Below are positions 17,643 to 26,246 of a stretch of DNA of 64,000 nt, piece by piece (the stretch's first letter is position 1; each line of letters starts with the position of its first letter). Both the position numbers and the translations under genes were made by a program. Under the pieces are notes generated by a model. It was not told the DNA's origin. It worked only from the letters and a program-made list of their open reading frames with translations, and made no database searches. Source of the stretch: Pseudomonas frederiksbergensis (GTDB taxonomy: Bacteria > Pseudomonadota > Gammaproteobacteria > Pseudomonadales > Pseudomonadaceae); contig NZ_MOBP01000013.1 in assembly GCF_003732665.1 (NCBI RefSeq), forward strand, positions 1 to 64,000, written 5' to 3'.

Positions 17643-18644
17643 TCAGCCCTTCATCACCTGCGCCAGCAACTCGTAGGAATGCACGCGATCGGCATGTTCA
17701 TAGAGGTCGCTGGTGAAAATCAGCTCGTCAGCCTGGGTCTGCTCGATCAGCACCTCCAGTTTGGCGCGGATTTTCTGTGGGCTGCCGACCATGGCCAGGC
17801 CGAGGAAATCGCCGACCGCTTCTTTCTCATGGGGCAGCCACAGGCCATCCATGGTTTTCACCGGCGGACGTTGCACCAGGCTCTGGCCACGCATCAGCGC
17901 CAGGATTCGCTGGTACACCGAGGTCGCCAGGTAATCGGCCTGCTCGTCGGTGTCGGCCGCCACGAGTGGCACGCCGAGCATCACGTAGGGCTTGTCCAAC
18001 ACCGCCGACGGCTTGAAGTGATTACGGTAGACGCGAATCGCTTCGTGCATGAATCGCGGTGCGAAATGCGAGGCGAAGGCGTAGGGCAAACCGCGCTCAC
18101 CAGCCAGTTGCGCGCTGAACAAGCTCGAACCGAGCAGCCAGACCGGGACATTGGTGCCAGTGCCCGGCATCGCGATGATCCGCTGGTCCGGGGTACGTGG
18201 GCCGAGGTAGCGCATCAGTTCGGCAACGTCTTGCGGGAAGTCATCGGCGCTGCCGGAGCGTTCACGACGCAGTGCGCGAGCGGTCATTTGATCGGAACCG
18301 GGAGCACGGCCCAGGCCCAGGTCGATACGGCCGGGGTACAGGCTTTCCAGGGTGCCGAACTGTTCAGCGATCACCAGAGGCGCGTGGTTGGGCAGCATCA
18401 CGCCACCGGAACCGACGCGAATGGTCGAGGTGCCGCCGGCCAGGTAACCCAGCAGAACGGAAGTAGCGGAACTGGCGATGCCGTCCATGTTGTGGTGTTC
18501 GGCGACCCAGAAACGGGTGTAGCCAAATTTTTCGACGTGCTGTGCCAGGTCCAGGGAATTGCGCAGCGACTGGGCTGGGCTGCCGTTCTCGCGCACAGGC
18601 ACCAGGTCGAGGGTCGAGAACTTGATATCGGACAGTCGTTTCAT
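17643..18644 (-). CDS. Luciferase-like (LLM class) flavin-dependent oxidoreductase, YhbW type
   Basis: A 333-residue bacterial-luciferase-fold protein. The N-terminal FSTLDLVPVRENGSPAQSLR, the FWVAEHHNMDGIASSATSVL block and VGSGGVMLPNHAPLVIAEQF then GRIDLGLGRAPGSD identify the MsnO8/YhbW subgroup. These enzymes use reduced FMN from a partner reductase; the substrate of this branch is unknown and no reductase gene lies nearby. It ends at the bidirectional terminator. Confidence 0.88.
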   Translation of the reverse strand: MKRLSDIKFSTLDLVPVRENGSPAQSLRNSLDLAQHVEKFGYTRFWVAEHHNMDGIASSATSVLLGYLAGGTSTIRVGSGGVMLPNHAPLVIAEQFGTLESLYPGRIDLGLGRAPGSDQMTARALRRERSGSADDFPQDVAELMRYLGPRTPDQRIIAMPGTGTNVPVWLLGSSLFSAQLAGERGLPYAFASHFAPRFMHEAIRVYRNHFKPSAVLDKPYVMLGVPLVAADTDEQADYLATSVYQRILALMRGQSLVQRPPVKTMDGLWLPHEKEAVGDFLGLAMVGSPQKIRAKLEVLIEQTQADELIFTSDLYEHADRVHSYELLAQVMKG

Positions 18645-18884
18645 AAACCTGCTTCTCCAATGGGGGCGCAGGTTTTTTCACGAACGAAAACCTGCCGAGT
18701 CTAAAAGCGTTTCCTATGCAATGAGGGCATATACCCGAGTTTCAATAGCAGACCTGAATTTGCCTACCAGATAAGCGGTTTGTTCCGACAAGGTGAACTT
18801 TGCCAAGTCTTCTATCCTCAGAACCCTTAGCAACCGAAAACCACGAAGGCGCGACATTCCGCGCCGGATCTTGAGGAGGCAGAC

Positions 18885-19316
18885 ATGGCTATCACGAAGA
18901 AAGCATCGGCTCACTGGGAAGGTGATCTGAAAACCGGCATCGGTTCCATTTCCACGGAAACCGGTGTTCTCAGGGAAGCGCCCTACGGCTTCAAGGCTCG
19001 TTTCGAAGGCGGCAAGGGCACCAATCCGGAAGAGTTGATCGGCGCAGCCCACGCGGGCTGTTTCTCCATGGCGTTTTCGATGATCCTCGGCGGTGCAAAC
19101 CTCACGGCTGAAAGCATCGATACCCAAGCCGAGGTCACCCTGGACCAGGTCGGCGAAGGCTTTGAGATTACAGCGGTGAAACTCATCCTCAAGGCGAAAA
19201 TCCCCGGGGCGACCCAGGCGCAATTTGAAGAGCTGAGCAACAAGGCCAAAGAAGGCTGCCCGGTTTCCAAAGTGCTGAACGCGAAGATCACTCTGGATGC
19301 CACGCTGATCTCCTGA
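18885..19316 (+). CDS. osmC: Organic hydroperoxide reductase, OsmC
   Basis: 143 residues, exactly the OsmC length. The two reactive cysteines are at 59 (AAHAGCFSM) and 125 (KEGCPVSK), as in E. coli OsmC, with Arg39 and Glu49-50 nearby. It reduces organic hydroperoxides using dihydrolipoyl-type electron donors. GAGGAGGC precedes the ATG. The gene stands alone and is followed by a REPIN. Confidence 0.93.
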   Translation: MAITKKASAHWEGDLKTGIGSISTETGVLREAPYGFKARFEGGKGTNPEELIGAAHAGCFSMAFSMILGGANLTAESIDTQAEVTLDQVGEGFEITAVKLILKAKIPGATQAQFEELSNKAKEGCPVSKVLNAKITLDATLIS

Positions 19317-19339
19317 TATTTAGGCGCTGATTGAACTGA

Positions 19340-19414
19340 CGCCTTCGCGAGCAAGCCCGCTCCCACATTTTGAAATGCATTCCAAATGTGGGAGCGGGCT
19401 TGCTCGCGAAGGCG
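19340..19414. repeat. REPIN, type GTGGGAGCGGGCTTGCTCGCGAAGG
   Basis: Two inverted REP units (19340-19370 and 19384-19414) are perfect reverse complements over 31 bases around a 13-base spacer. The core word GGGAGCGGGCTTGCTCGCGAA recurs at three other places in the window. It follows osmC and may act as its transcription stop. Confidence 0.88.
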
Positions 19415-19554
19415 ATCTAACAAACGACCCAACCCCAACGGCTAAACCCGCGCTTTGTGAGCGAAGTCAGAACTCGTTCTGCAAAACTATGGTCGAATAA
19501 ATGACAGCAGCTCAAACGCATCCACTGGCGTGCTGCCTCAAGGGAGCTTCAACC

Positions 19555-19788
19555 ATGAAACGTTTTGCCTTGGCGATTATCTGTTGCGCACTGGCCACTT
19601 CGGCCCTCGCGGCACCCAAATCCTGCGAAGAACTCAAGGCCGAGATCGAGGCCAAGATCCAGGCCAATAACGTCTCGTCCTACACCCTGGAAATCGTCAG
19701 CAATGACGAAGTCCACGATCAGAACATGGTCGTCGGCTCGTGCGAAAACGGCAGCAAAAAGATCATCTACCAAAAGAACGATCGTTGA
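19555..19788 (+). CDS. DUF1161 family exported protein, copy 2
   Basis: A 77-residue paralog of the protein at 17354: signal peptide to SALA, then KSCEELKAEIEAKIQANNVS and VVGSCENGSKKIIYQK. The start at 19555 follows AAGGGAGC; the in-frame ATG at 19501 would add 18 residues before the signal peptide. About half of the mature residues match copy 1, including both cysteines, which points to an old duplication split by the monooxygenase and osmC genes. Confidence 0.87.
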   Translation: MKRFALAIICCALATSALAAPKSCEELKAEIEAKIQANNVSSYTLEIVSNDEVHDQNMVVGSCENGSKKIIYQKNDR

Positions 19789-19794
19789 TCGGCC

Positions 19795-20217
19795 TCACAT
19801 GATGCAATTGACCTCCCGATCCTCCGCCACGATCTCGCGCTTGGCGTTATACAGCCGGGCGCTGGGGGTGAAGGCCAGCGAGCGACCTTCCAGCATGTAG
19901 CGCTGGCCGGCCTCGAAATGGTCGTAGCGGATGGTCAGGTAGCAAAGACGCTCGGAGGGATCGATCATCAACCCCGAGCCGCCGCTGAACTCCTCGAAGT
20001 CGAAGCGCACTATCAACTCATGGCTGCCGGGGGTGACCTGAAAGAACCGCCCATCGGTCAAGCGCTGGTGATCCAGGCGTTCAGCCATGATCAACTTGCC
20101 ACCGGGGGTCGGCGTCGACATGTCGACCCAGGCCATTTGTGGATCAACGGCCGGCAACGGGCTCAGGCAACCGGATAAAACACTACTGGCGGTGAGCAAC
20201 AGCAACAACCTGCGCAT
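19795..20217 (-). CDS. Putative lipoprotein, paralog pair member 1
   Basis: 140 residues with a lipobox (SSVLSGC, lipidated Cys17). The mature part shares with its neighbour at 20258 the order PQMAWVDM, DGRFFQVTPGSHELIVRF, RLCYLTIRYDHFEAGQRYML and ARLYNAKREIV. No enzyme motif is visible; the pattern of beta strands suggests a small beta-sandwich. It converges on DUF1161 copy 2, six bases away. I do not recognise a characterised family. Confidence 0.8.
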   Translation of the reverse strand: MRRLLLLLTASSVLSGCLSPLPAVDPQMAWVDMSTPTPGGKLIMAERLDHQRLTDGRFFQVTPGSHELIVRFDFEEFSGGSGLMIDPSERLCYLTIRYDHFEAGQRYMLEGRSLAFTPSARLYNAKREIVAEDREVNCIM

Positions 20218-20257
20218 GATGAATGTCCCGATGATTGGGTATCCAGCATACCGCCGA

Positions 20258-20680
20258 TCACGTGCGTTGGCAGCCAGCCGGCGTGGCCTGGCCGATCACA
20301 TTTCGCTGCTGGTCATAGAGCTTGGCCCAGGGCCGGAAACCGATATTCCCCGCTTGCAGTTGATAGCGCTCACCGGCGTTGAAATCCTTGAATTTCACAC
20401 TCAACTGACAATCGCGCCACAGCGGCTCACTGGCGGGGCCAATGTTGGTGGGATCGACGGCGAACTGGTAGCGAACCTTCAATTCATGGCTGCCGGGTTG
20501 TACTTCGAAGAAGCGTTTGTCAGTCGCGGTCTTGTCATCGACTTTCAAAGCCTGCAACGCCGAATCTTCCTGCTTGGAAGCCAGATCGATCCACGCTTGG
20601 TTCGGGTCAGGATCGGGCATTCCGAATCCGGCACAACCGGCCAGCGTCAGCAGGCCTCCAGTCAGCATCAACATGCGCAT
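20258..20680 (-). CDS. Putative lipoprotein, paralog pair member 2
   Basis: 140 residues, lipobox LLTLAGC (Cys16). It matches the next gene in NQAWIDLASK, DKRFFEVQPGSHELKVRYQF, CQLSVKFKDFNAGERYQLQA and AKLYDQQRNVIG. The two genes are 40 bases apart on the same strand, so they probably form a duplicated two-gene unit. It is divergent from the aminopeptidase lipoprotein gene. Function unknown. Confidence 0.8.
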   Translation of the reverse strand: MRMLMLTGGLLTLAGCAGFGMPDPDPNQAWIDLASKQEDSALQALKVDDKTATDKRFFEVQPGSHELKVRYQFAVDPTNIGPASEPLWRDCQLSVKFKDFNAGERYQLQAGNIGFRPWAKLYDQQRNVIGQATPAGCQRT

Positions 20681-20740
20681 AGCGGAGCTCCAGTGTGGCG
20701 GGATAGTCTTGTGGGCAGACTTTCCAGGGATGTTCTTATT

Positions 20741-21832
20741 GTGATCAGGCCGCGTCCAAGCCTTGGGTTACTTGATCGCGTTTTGCGCGTTTTGTTTCCG
20801 GGTGTGTTGTTTTTATTGCTCAACGGTTGCGCCAGCGTCAGCTACTACAGCCAGCTGGCGGGCGGCCAACTGCAATTGCTGCGGTCCCGGGAACCGGTGG
20901 CCGAGGTGATTGCCGATCCTCAACGCGATCCGAAACTGCGTGCGCACCTGGCCCAGTCGCAAAAGGCCCGGTTGTTCGCCAGCCAGCAACTGCACCTGCC
21001 GGACAATCAGAGTTATCGCCTCTACGCCGACATTGGCCGGCCCTATGTCGTGTGGAATGTGTTCGTCACGCCGGAATTTTCCCTGACCCCGCAAAACCAT
21101 TGCTTCCCCATCGCCGGGTGCGTGGCCTATCGCGGCTATTACAGCCAGAGCGCGGCCCGGGGCGAGGCGGCATTACAACGGCTGCAAGGCATGGACGTGT
21201 CGATCGGCGGGGTCGAGGCCTATTCGACCCTGGGCTGGTTCAACGATCCGATCATCAGCTCAATGATGAATTGGGGCGACGAGCGTCTGGCCACGCTGAT
21301 CTTTCATGAACTGGCCCATCAGCGCTTTTATGTGAAGGACGACACCGAGTTCAACGAGTCCTTCGCCACCTTTGTCGAACAGGAAGGCACCCGCCAGTGG
21401 CGCGCCAGCCGTGGCCTCGCCCCGGACAACGGCAAGTCGATGCAACAGCGTGACCAGCTCACGCAACTGGTTCTCGACACCCGCACACGCCTTGAACGCC
21501 TGTACGCCCTGCCCCTGCCCGTCGAGCAAATGCGCCAACGCAAGGCTGCAGAATTCGAACGGCTGCGCAGCGACTATCGAGCGCTGCGCGACAGCCAATG
21601 GGCCGGCGACAAGCGTTATGACGCATGGGTCAATGCGCCGATGAACAATGCCAAGCTGCTGCCGTTTGGCTTGTATGACCAGTGGGTGCCGGCGTTTGCG
21701 GCGCTGTTCAAGCAGGTGGATGGGGATTGGGTGAGGTTTTATGCCGAGGTTGAGAGGCTGGGTGGATTGCCGGTTGATGAGCGTAAGGCGGCGTTGAAAG
21801 TGTTGGCAGGGTTGGAGAATAGCGGCGGCTGA
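20741..21832 (+). CDS. Zinc aminopeptidase-family lipoprotein (PF10023 type)
   Basis: A 363-residue protein with a lipobox LLLNGC near residue 30, then a domain with HELAH at residues 189-193, followed by RFYVKDDTEFNESFATFVEQ, the signature of the pseudomonad putative aminopeptidase family (PF10023). The His-Glu-x-x-His plus downstream Glu form a zinc site. I start at the GTG at 20741 because it gives a normal short basic N-terminus; AGGGA lies 11 bases upstream. Frame remains open much farther upstream but that DNA overlaps the two lipoprotein genes. Substrate unknown. Confidence 0.83.
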   Translation: MIRPRPSLGLLDRVLRVLFPGVLFLLLNGCASVSYYSQLAGGQLQLLRSREPVAEVIADPQRDPKLRAHLAQSQKARLFASQQLHLPDNQSYRLYADIGRPYVVWNVFVTPEFSLTPQNHCFPIAGCVAYRGYYSQSAARGEAALQRLQGMDVSIGGVEAYSTLGWFNDPIISSMMNWGDERLATLIFHELAHQRFYVKDDTEFNESFATFVEQEGTRQWRASRGLAPDNGKSMQQRDQLTQLVLDTRTRLERLYALPLPVEQMRQRKAAEFERLRSDYRALRDSQWAGDKRYDAWVNAPMNNAKLLPFGLYDQWVPAFAALFKQVDGDWVRFYAEVERLGGLPVDERKAALKVLAGLENSGG

Positions 21833-21840
21833 TCCGGCCT

Positions 21841-21932
21841 CTTCGCGGGCAAGCCTCGCTCCTACAGGTTTGCGTCGAGTGGTGATGATGCGTACGGCGC
21901 TATTCTGTAGGAGCGAGGCTTGCCCGCGAAGG
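21841..21932. repeat. REPIN left of the RAYT gene, type GTAGGAGCGAGGCTTGCCCGCGAAG
   Basis: Inverted arms CTTCGCGGGCAAGCCTCGCT-CCTACAG (21841-21867) and its reverse complement (21905-21932). The spacer holds GCGTCGAGTGGTGATGATGC, which recurs in the REPIN on the other side of the transposase. Its inner end lies 12 bases from the RAYT stop codon. Confidence 0.9.
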
Positions 21933-21943
21933 CGTCTTTGAAA

Positions 21944-22402
21944 TCACAACCAGATCGCATCCCACAACGGATAATCCCCAGCCTTCGAGACCAATCCCGC
22001 GCGTATAGGGTTACGAACGATATATCGAGCAACCGCCTGCAAATCTTCTTCCTTGCGAATGGCGCGGTCGTGATACCCATGTTGCCAAACCGGACCTTGG
22101 CGTCCGACCGCACGATTAAGCGTCACTGCGATGCGTGATTTGGTCCGAGCCATCAACGTGGGCAGTTGAGTGTTTTGTAACTCGATCAGCCAATGGAAAT
22201 GGTCCGGCATGACGACCCAGGCTAATGACGTCGCGAACCCTTCTCGCTCTGCCGTTCTAAAGGCGTCGACCACCAAACGCCCACACTTGAAGTCGTTGAA
22301 CAGCGGCTCTCGATTGAGAACTACGGCCGTCAGTAGATAAATCTGCCCAGATTCCGAATAGCGTCCGTTGCGCAATCGATGGGCATGTTTGAGCTCTGGC
22401 AA
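21944..22402 (-). CDS. REP-associated tyrosine transposase (RAYT)
   Basis: 152 residues of the Y1 transposase fold. The HUH metal site is HFH in WVVMPDHFHWLIEL (His68, His70); Tyr110 in WQHGYHDRAIRKEEDL is the likely nucleophile, followed by the family motif YIVRNPIRAGL. Start is TTG at 22402 with AAGGAGG seven bases upstream. RAYTs are domesticated single-copy relatives of IS200/IS605 transposases that copy REP elements. This one lies between two REPINs, so the unit 21841-22577 is a REPtron. Confidence 0.93.
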   Translation of the reverse strand: MPELKHAHRLRNGRYSESGQIYLLTAVVLNREPLFNDFKCGRLVVDAFRTAEREGFATSLAWVVMPDHFHWLIELQNTQLPTLMARTKSRIAVTLNRAVGRQGPVWQHGYHDRAIRKEEDLQAVARYIVRNPIRAGLVSKAGDYPLWDAIWL

Positions 22403-22496
22403 TGATGATCCTCCTTGATCGTGGCCTTGGTTTTAGCCTAGGACGATCAGAAGGGATCGGAGTGAGGACATTAGGTCAGGATGTGTCTGCTGGGAC

Positions 22497-22577
22497 GCCT
22501 TCGCGGGCAAGCCTCGCTCCTACAGGTTCGCGTCGAGTGGTGATGATGCGTCTGTAGGAGCGAGGCTTGCCCGCGCA
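22497..22577. repeat. REPIN right of the RAYT gene
   Basis: Inverted arms GCCTTCGCGGGCAAGCCTCG-CTCCTACAG (22497-22525) and CTGTAGGAGCGAGGCTTGCC-CGCGCAGAC (22552-22580), the second with two changes near its outer end. The loop shares a 28-base stretch with the left REPIN (one mismatch), showing that the two flanks derive from a common REPIN. Confidence 0.9.
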
Positions 22578-22587
22578 GACGATTTTG

Positions 22588-23238
22588 CTAACGCTGCAAA
22601 AACGCCTGATGCATCTCTTCCAGCGTTTCAAAGTGATAAGCCGGCGCCTCTGCGCTTAGCTCTTCGCGGCTGCCAAAACCGTACCCCACCGCTGCCGCGT
22701 CCAGCCCGTTGCTACGGGCGCCGATCAAGTCGTGTTTGCGGTCGCCGATCATCAGGGTGTTGGCCGGGTCGAGGCCTTCTTCGGCGATCAAATGGGCGAT
22801 CAGTTCGACTTTGTTGGTCCGCGTCCCGTCCAGTTCGCTGCCGTAGATCACTTTGAAGTGCTTGGCGAAGTCGAAGTGCCGGGCGATTTCCCGGGCGAAT
22901 ACCCAGGGTTTGGAGGTGGCGATGTAGAGCTGTCGCCCTTGACCGCTCAGGGTTTCCAGCAGCGGGGTAACGCCATCGAACACGCGGTTCTCGTACAGGC
23001 CGGTGACTTTGAAACGCTCGCGGTAGAAATTCACCGCCTCCCAGGCCTTGGCCTCGTCGAACTCATAGAACTGCATGAACGCCTGCAACAGCGGCGGGCC
23101 GATGAAGTGTTCGAGCTTGGTCAGGTCGGGCTCATCGATGCCCAGTTTGGCCAGGGCGAACTGGATCGAGCGGGTAATGCCCTCGCGGGGGTCGGTCAGG
23201 GTGCCATCGAGGTCGAACAGAACAGTTTGGTAATGCAT
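22588..23238 (-). CDS. HAD-superfamily phosphatase, phosphoglycolate-phosphatase-like
   Basis: 216 residues. HAD motif I is LFDLDGTLTD, motif II IATSKPW with a following lysine, motif III MIGDRKHDLIGARSNGLDA. The helical cap between residues 15 and 85 is the C1 type of phosphoglycolate and pyrophosphatase-like enzymes. Small substrates such as 2-phosphoglycolate or nucleotides are possible; no neighbour decides. The stop lies close to the REPIN right of the RAYT gene. Confidence 0.85.
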   Translation of the reverse strand: MHYQTVLFDLDGTLTDPREGITRSIQFALAKLGIDEPDLTKLEHFIGPPLLQAFMQFYEFDEAKAWEAVNFYRERFKVTGLYENRVFDGVTPLLETLSGQGRQLYIATSKPWVFAREIARHFDFAKHFKVIYGSELDGTRTNKVELIAHLIAEEGLDPANTLMIGDRKHDLIGARSNGLDAAAVGYGFGSREELSAEAPAYHFETLEEMHQAFLQR

Positions 23239-23266
23239 GAAAAATCCTGGGCAAGAGTGAGACGGT

Positions 23267-23812
23267 TCAGAGCTGGTCGTAGCCTTCGGCCAGATGCAGG
23301 TCCTTGAGCTTCACGTAGTTCGCCGCGCTGTAGGTGAAAAACGCTCGTTCCTTGTCCGTCAGCGGGCGAATCTGTTTCACCGGGCTGCCCACGTACAGGA
23401 AACCGCTTTCCAGGCGCTTGCCCGGTGGCACCAGGCTGCCGGCGCCGATGATCACGTCGTCCTCGACCACCGCACCGTCCATGACAATGCTGCCCATGCC
23501 GATCAACACCCGACTGCCCACCGAACAACCGTGAAGCATGACTTTATGGGCGACGGTCACGTCATCGCCGATCAAGCATGGAAAGCCATCCGGGTTGAAC
23601 GGTCCGGCGTGGGTGATGTGCAGCACGCAGCCGTCCTGGACGCTGGTGCGCGCACCGATGCGGATGCGGTGCATGTCGCCGCGGATCACCGTCAGCGGCC
23701 AGACGGAGCTGTCATCGCCGATTTCGACGTCGCCGATTACCACCGCCGAGCCGTCGACAAAAGCGCCTTTGCCCAGTAGCGGCGTGTGGTTCAGATACTT
23801 GCGAAGGGTCAC
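23267..23812 (-). CDS. Gamma carbonic anhydrase family protein (YrdA type)
   Basis: 181 residues of left-handed beta-helix hexapeptide repeats: VIGDVEIGDDSSVWPLTVIR, IGARTSVQDGCVLHI, CLIGDDVTVAHKVMLHGCSV, IGMGSIVMDGAVVEDDVIIG. Zinc-ligand histidines are present in MHRIRIG, LHITH, VAHKVMLHG. The family (YrdA, PaaY-like) includes active and inactive carbonic anhydrases. I use the GTG at 23812; the frame is open farther but enters the shared promoter with prlC, which starts 89 bases away on the other strand. Confidence 0.87.
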   Translation of the reverse strand: MTLRKYLNHTPLLGKGAFVDGSAVVIGDVEIGDDSSVWPLTVIRGDMHRIRIGARTSVQDGCVLHITHAGPFNPDGFPCLIGDDVTVAHKVMLHGCSVGSRVLIGMGSIVMDGAVVEDDVIIGAGSLVPPGKRLESGFLYVGSPVKQIRPLTDKERAFFTYSAANYVKLKDLHLAEGYDQL

Positions 23813-23901
23813 GATAGGTTCTCTCTCTGTCGCTGATAGCTGCGGTGAGCGTCGATTGTAATTAAGATGGCCGCATGTTTCTTCCAGCCAAGGTGCCAAC
23901 C

Positions 23902-25953
23902 GTGAGCGTGAACAACCCTCTTTTGCAGTCCTACGACCTGCCGCCGTTCTCGGCGATCCGCGCCGAGCACGTGCAACCGGCCATTGAACAGATCCTGGCT
24001 GACAACCGCGCCGCCATTATCGAGATCCTCAAAACCCAGGCCACACAACCGACCTGGGCCGGCCTGGTGCTGGCGATGGACGAACTCAATGATCGCCTGG
24101 GCGCCGCTTGGAGCCCGGTCAGCCACCTGAACGCCGTGTGCAACAGCGCCGAATTGCGTGAAGCCTACGAGTCTTGCCTGCCAGCCCTGAGCGCCTACTC
24201 CACCGAGATGGGCCAGAACCGCGAGCTGTTCCAGGCCTTCGAAGCCCTGGCCAACAGCCCGGAAGCCGCCGGTTTCGACGTGGCGCAGAAAACTATCCTG
24301 GAACACGCCCTGCGTGACTTCCGTTTGTCGGGTATCGACCTGCCGGAAGCCGAACAGAAGCGTTACGCCGAAGTACAAAGCAAGCTGTCCGAGTTGGGCA
24401 GCCGCTTCTCCAATCAATTGCTCGACGCCACCCAGGCCTGGACCAAGCACGTCACCGACGAAGCCGCCCTCGCCGGCCTGACCGATTCGGCCAAGGCGCA
24501 AATGGCTGCTGCAGCACAAGCCAAAGGTCTGGAAGGTTTCCTGATTACCCTGGAATTCCCGAGCTACTACGCGGTGATGACCTACGCCCACGACCGTGCC
24601 TTGCGCGAAGAAGTCTACGCCGCCTACTGCACCCGTGCGTCGGACCAAGGCCCGAATGCCGGTCAGAACGATAACGGCCCCGTGATGGAAGAAATCCTCG
24701 ACCTGCGTCAGGAACTGGCCAAGCTGCTGGGTTTCGCCAGTTTCTCGGAGCTGAGTCTGGCGACCAAAATGGCCGAATCCAGCGACCAGGTACTCAGTTT
24801 CCTACGGGACCTGGCCAAACGCAGCAAACCATTCGCCGCCCAGGACCTGGAACAGCTCAAGGCCTACGCCGCCGAACAGGGCTGCCCGGACCTGCAAAGC
24901 TGGGACAGCGGTTTCTACGGCGAAAAACTCCGTGAACAACGTTACAGCGTTGCCCAGGAAGCCCTGCGCGCCTACTTCCCGATCGACAAAGTGCTGGGCG
25001 GCCTGTTCGCCATTGTCCAGCGCCTGTACGGCATCGAGATCGCCGAGCAGAAAGGCTTCGACACCTGGCATCCGGACGTTCGTCTGTTCGAGATCAAGGA
25101 AAACGGCCAGCACGTCGGCCGCTTCTTCTTCGACCTCTACGCCCGCGCCAACAAGCGTGGCGGTGCCTGGATGGACGGCGCCCGCGACCGTCGTCGCACC
25201 GCTGAAGGCGTGCTGCAAAGCCCGGTGGCCAACCTTGTGTGCAACTTCACCCCGGCCGACAGCGGCAAGCCTGCGCTGCTGACCCACGATGAAGTCACCA
25301 CCCTGTTCCACGAATTCGGCCATGGCCTGCATCACCTGCTGACCCGCGTCGAGCATGCCGGCGTGTCCGGCATCAACGGCGTGGCGTGGGATGCGGTCGA
25401 ACTGCCAAGCCAGTTCATGGAAAACTGGTGCTGGGAGCCGGAAGGCCTGGCGCTGATTTCCGGTCACTACGAAACCGGCGAACCGCTGCCCCAAGACCTG
25501 CTGGGCAAAATGCTCGCCGCGAAAAACTTCCAGTCCGGCCTGATGATGGTCCGCCAACTGGAGTTCTCGTTGTTCGATTTCGAACTGCACGCCACCCACG
25601 GCGACGGCCGCAGCGTGGCACAAGTGCTCGAAGGCGTGCGTGACGAGGTCTCGGTGATGCGTCCGCCAGCCTACAACCGCTTCCCGAACAGCTTCGCCCA
25701 CATCTTCGCCGGCGGTTACGCGGCGGGTTACTACAGCTATAAGTGGGCGGAAGTGCTGTCCGCTGATGCTTTCTCGAAGTTTGAAGAAGACGGCGTGCTG
25801 AATGCCGAAACCGGCCGCGCCTTCCGCGAAGCCATCCTGGCCCGCGGTGGCTCTCAGGAGCCGATGGTGCTGTTCGTCGACTTCCGTGGCCGTGCGCCAT
25901 CGATTGACGCACTCTTGCGCCACAGCGGCCTGAGTGAGGACGCGGCAGCATGA
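23902..25953 (+). CDS. prlC: Oligopeptidase A
   Basis: 683 residues, an M3-family zinc metallopeptidase that degrades oligopeptides, including cleaved signal peptides, in the cytoplasm. The catalytic helix HEFGHGLHHLLTRVEHAGVS is at residues 470-489 and is followed by the glutamate ligand in GVAWDAVELPSQFMENW. The GTG at 23902 is preceded by AAGGTG at good spacing and gives MSVNNPLLQSYDLPPFSAIR, the family N-terminus; an ATG at 23875 would add nine residues. It overlaps the next gene by four bases. Confidence 0.95.
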   Translation: MSVNNPLLQSYDLPPFSAIRAEHVQPAIEQILADNRAAIIEILKTQATQPTWAGLVLAMDELNDRLGAAWSPVSHLNAVCNSAELREAYESCLPALSAYSTEMGQNRELFQAFEALANSPEAAGFDVAQKTILEHALRDFRLSGIDLPEAEQKRYAEVQSKLSELGSRFSNQLLDATQAWTKHVTDEAALAGLTDSAKAQMAAAAQAKGLEGFLITLEFPSYYAVMTYAHDRALREEVYAAYCTRASDQGPNAGQNDNGPVMEEILDLRQELAKLLGFASFSELSLATKMAESSDQVLSFLRDLAKRSKPFAAQDLEQLKAYAAEQGCPDLQSWDSGFYGEKLREQRYSVAQEALRAYFPIDKVLGGLFAIVQRLYGIEIAEQKGFDTWHPDVRLFEIKENGQHVGRFFFDLYARANKRGGAWMDGARDRRRTAEGVLQSPVANLVCNFTPADSGKPALLTHDEVTTLFHEFGHGLHHLLTRVEHAGVSGINGVAWDAVELPSQFMENWCWEPEGLALISGHYETGEPLPQDLLGKMLAAKNFQSGLMMVRQLEFSLFDFELHATHGDGRSVAQVLEGVRDEVSVMRPPAYNRFPNSFAHIFAGGYAAGYYSYKWAEVLSADAFSKFEEDGVLNAETGRAFREAILARGGSQEPMVLFVDFRGRAPSIDALLRHSGLSEDAAA

Positions 25954-26237
25954 GCGAGGGGCCTGTGATCACCAAGAAACGCTTTATCGCCGGGGCGGTC
26001 TGCCCGGCGTGCAGCGAGCCGGACAAATTGATGATGTGGAACGAAGACGAGGTCCCGCACCGTGAGTGCGTGGCCTGCGGTTATTCCGACACGCTCAATG
26101 AACAAGGTTTGTCCGTGCCCAAGGAATTGGGCACGCGGGTCAATGTTTCGGCGCTGAAAGTGCCGGACGCCAAGGTTCAGGCGGTGCAATTCTTCCCGAA
26201 CCCGAAACTGAAGAAAAAGCCTGACGAGCAACACTGA
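25950..26237 (+). CDS. yheV: YheV-family zinc ribbon protein
   Basis: 95 residues. Two CxxC pairs, AVCPACSEPD and RECVACGYSD, form a zinc ribbon between residues 18 and 44; the rest is polar with a lysine-rich tail. This is the YheV family, function unknown. ATGA overlap with prlC implies that both are made from one message, linking it to peptide turnover by context only. Confidence 0.88.
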   Translation: MSEGPVITKKRFIAGAVCPACSEPDKLMMWNEDEVPHRECVACGYSDTLNEQGLSVPKELGTRVNVSALKVPDAKVQAVQFFPNPKLKKKPDEQH

Positions 26238-26246
26238 ATGATCCCT

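Noticed and set aside
20087..20740. N-terminal extension of the aminopeptidase gene over the two lipoprotein genes
   Set aside because: The extension lacks a signal peptide and overlaps two convincing lipoprotein genes on the other strand; the GTG at 20741 yields a lipoprotein signal.
21841..22577. Complete IS200/IS605-type insertion sequence
   Set aside because: The transposase belongs to the RAYT branch and the flanks are REPINs, not IS ends; no second accessory gene is present.
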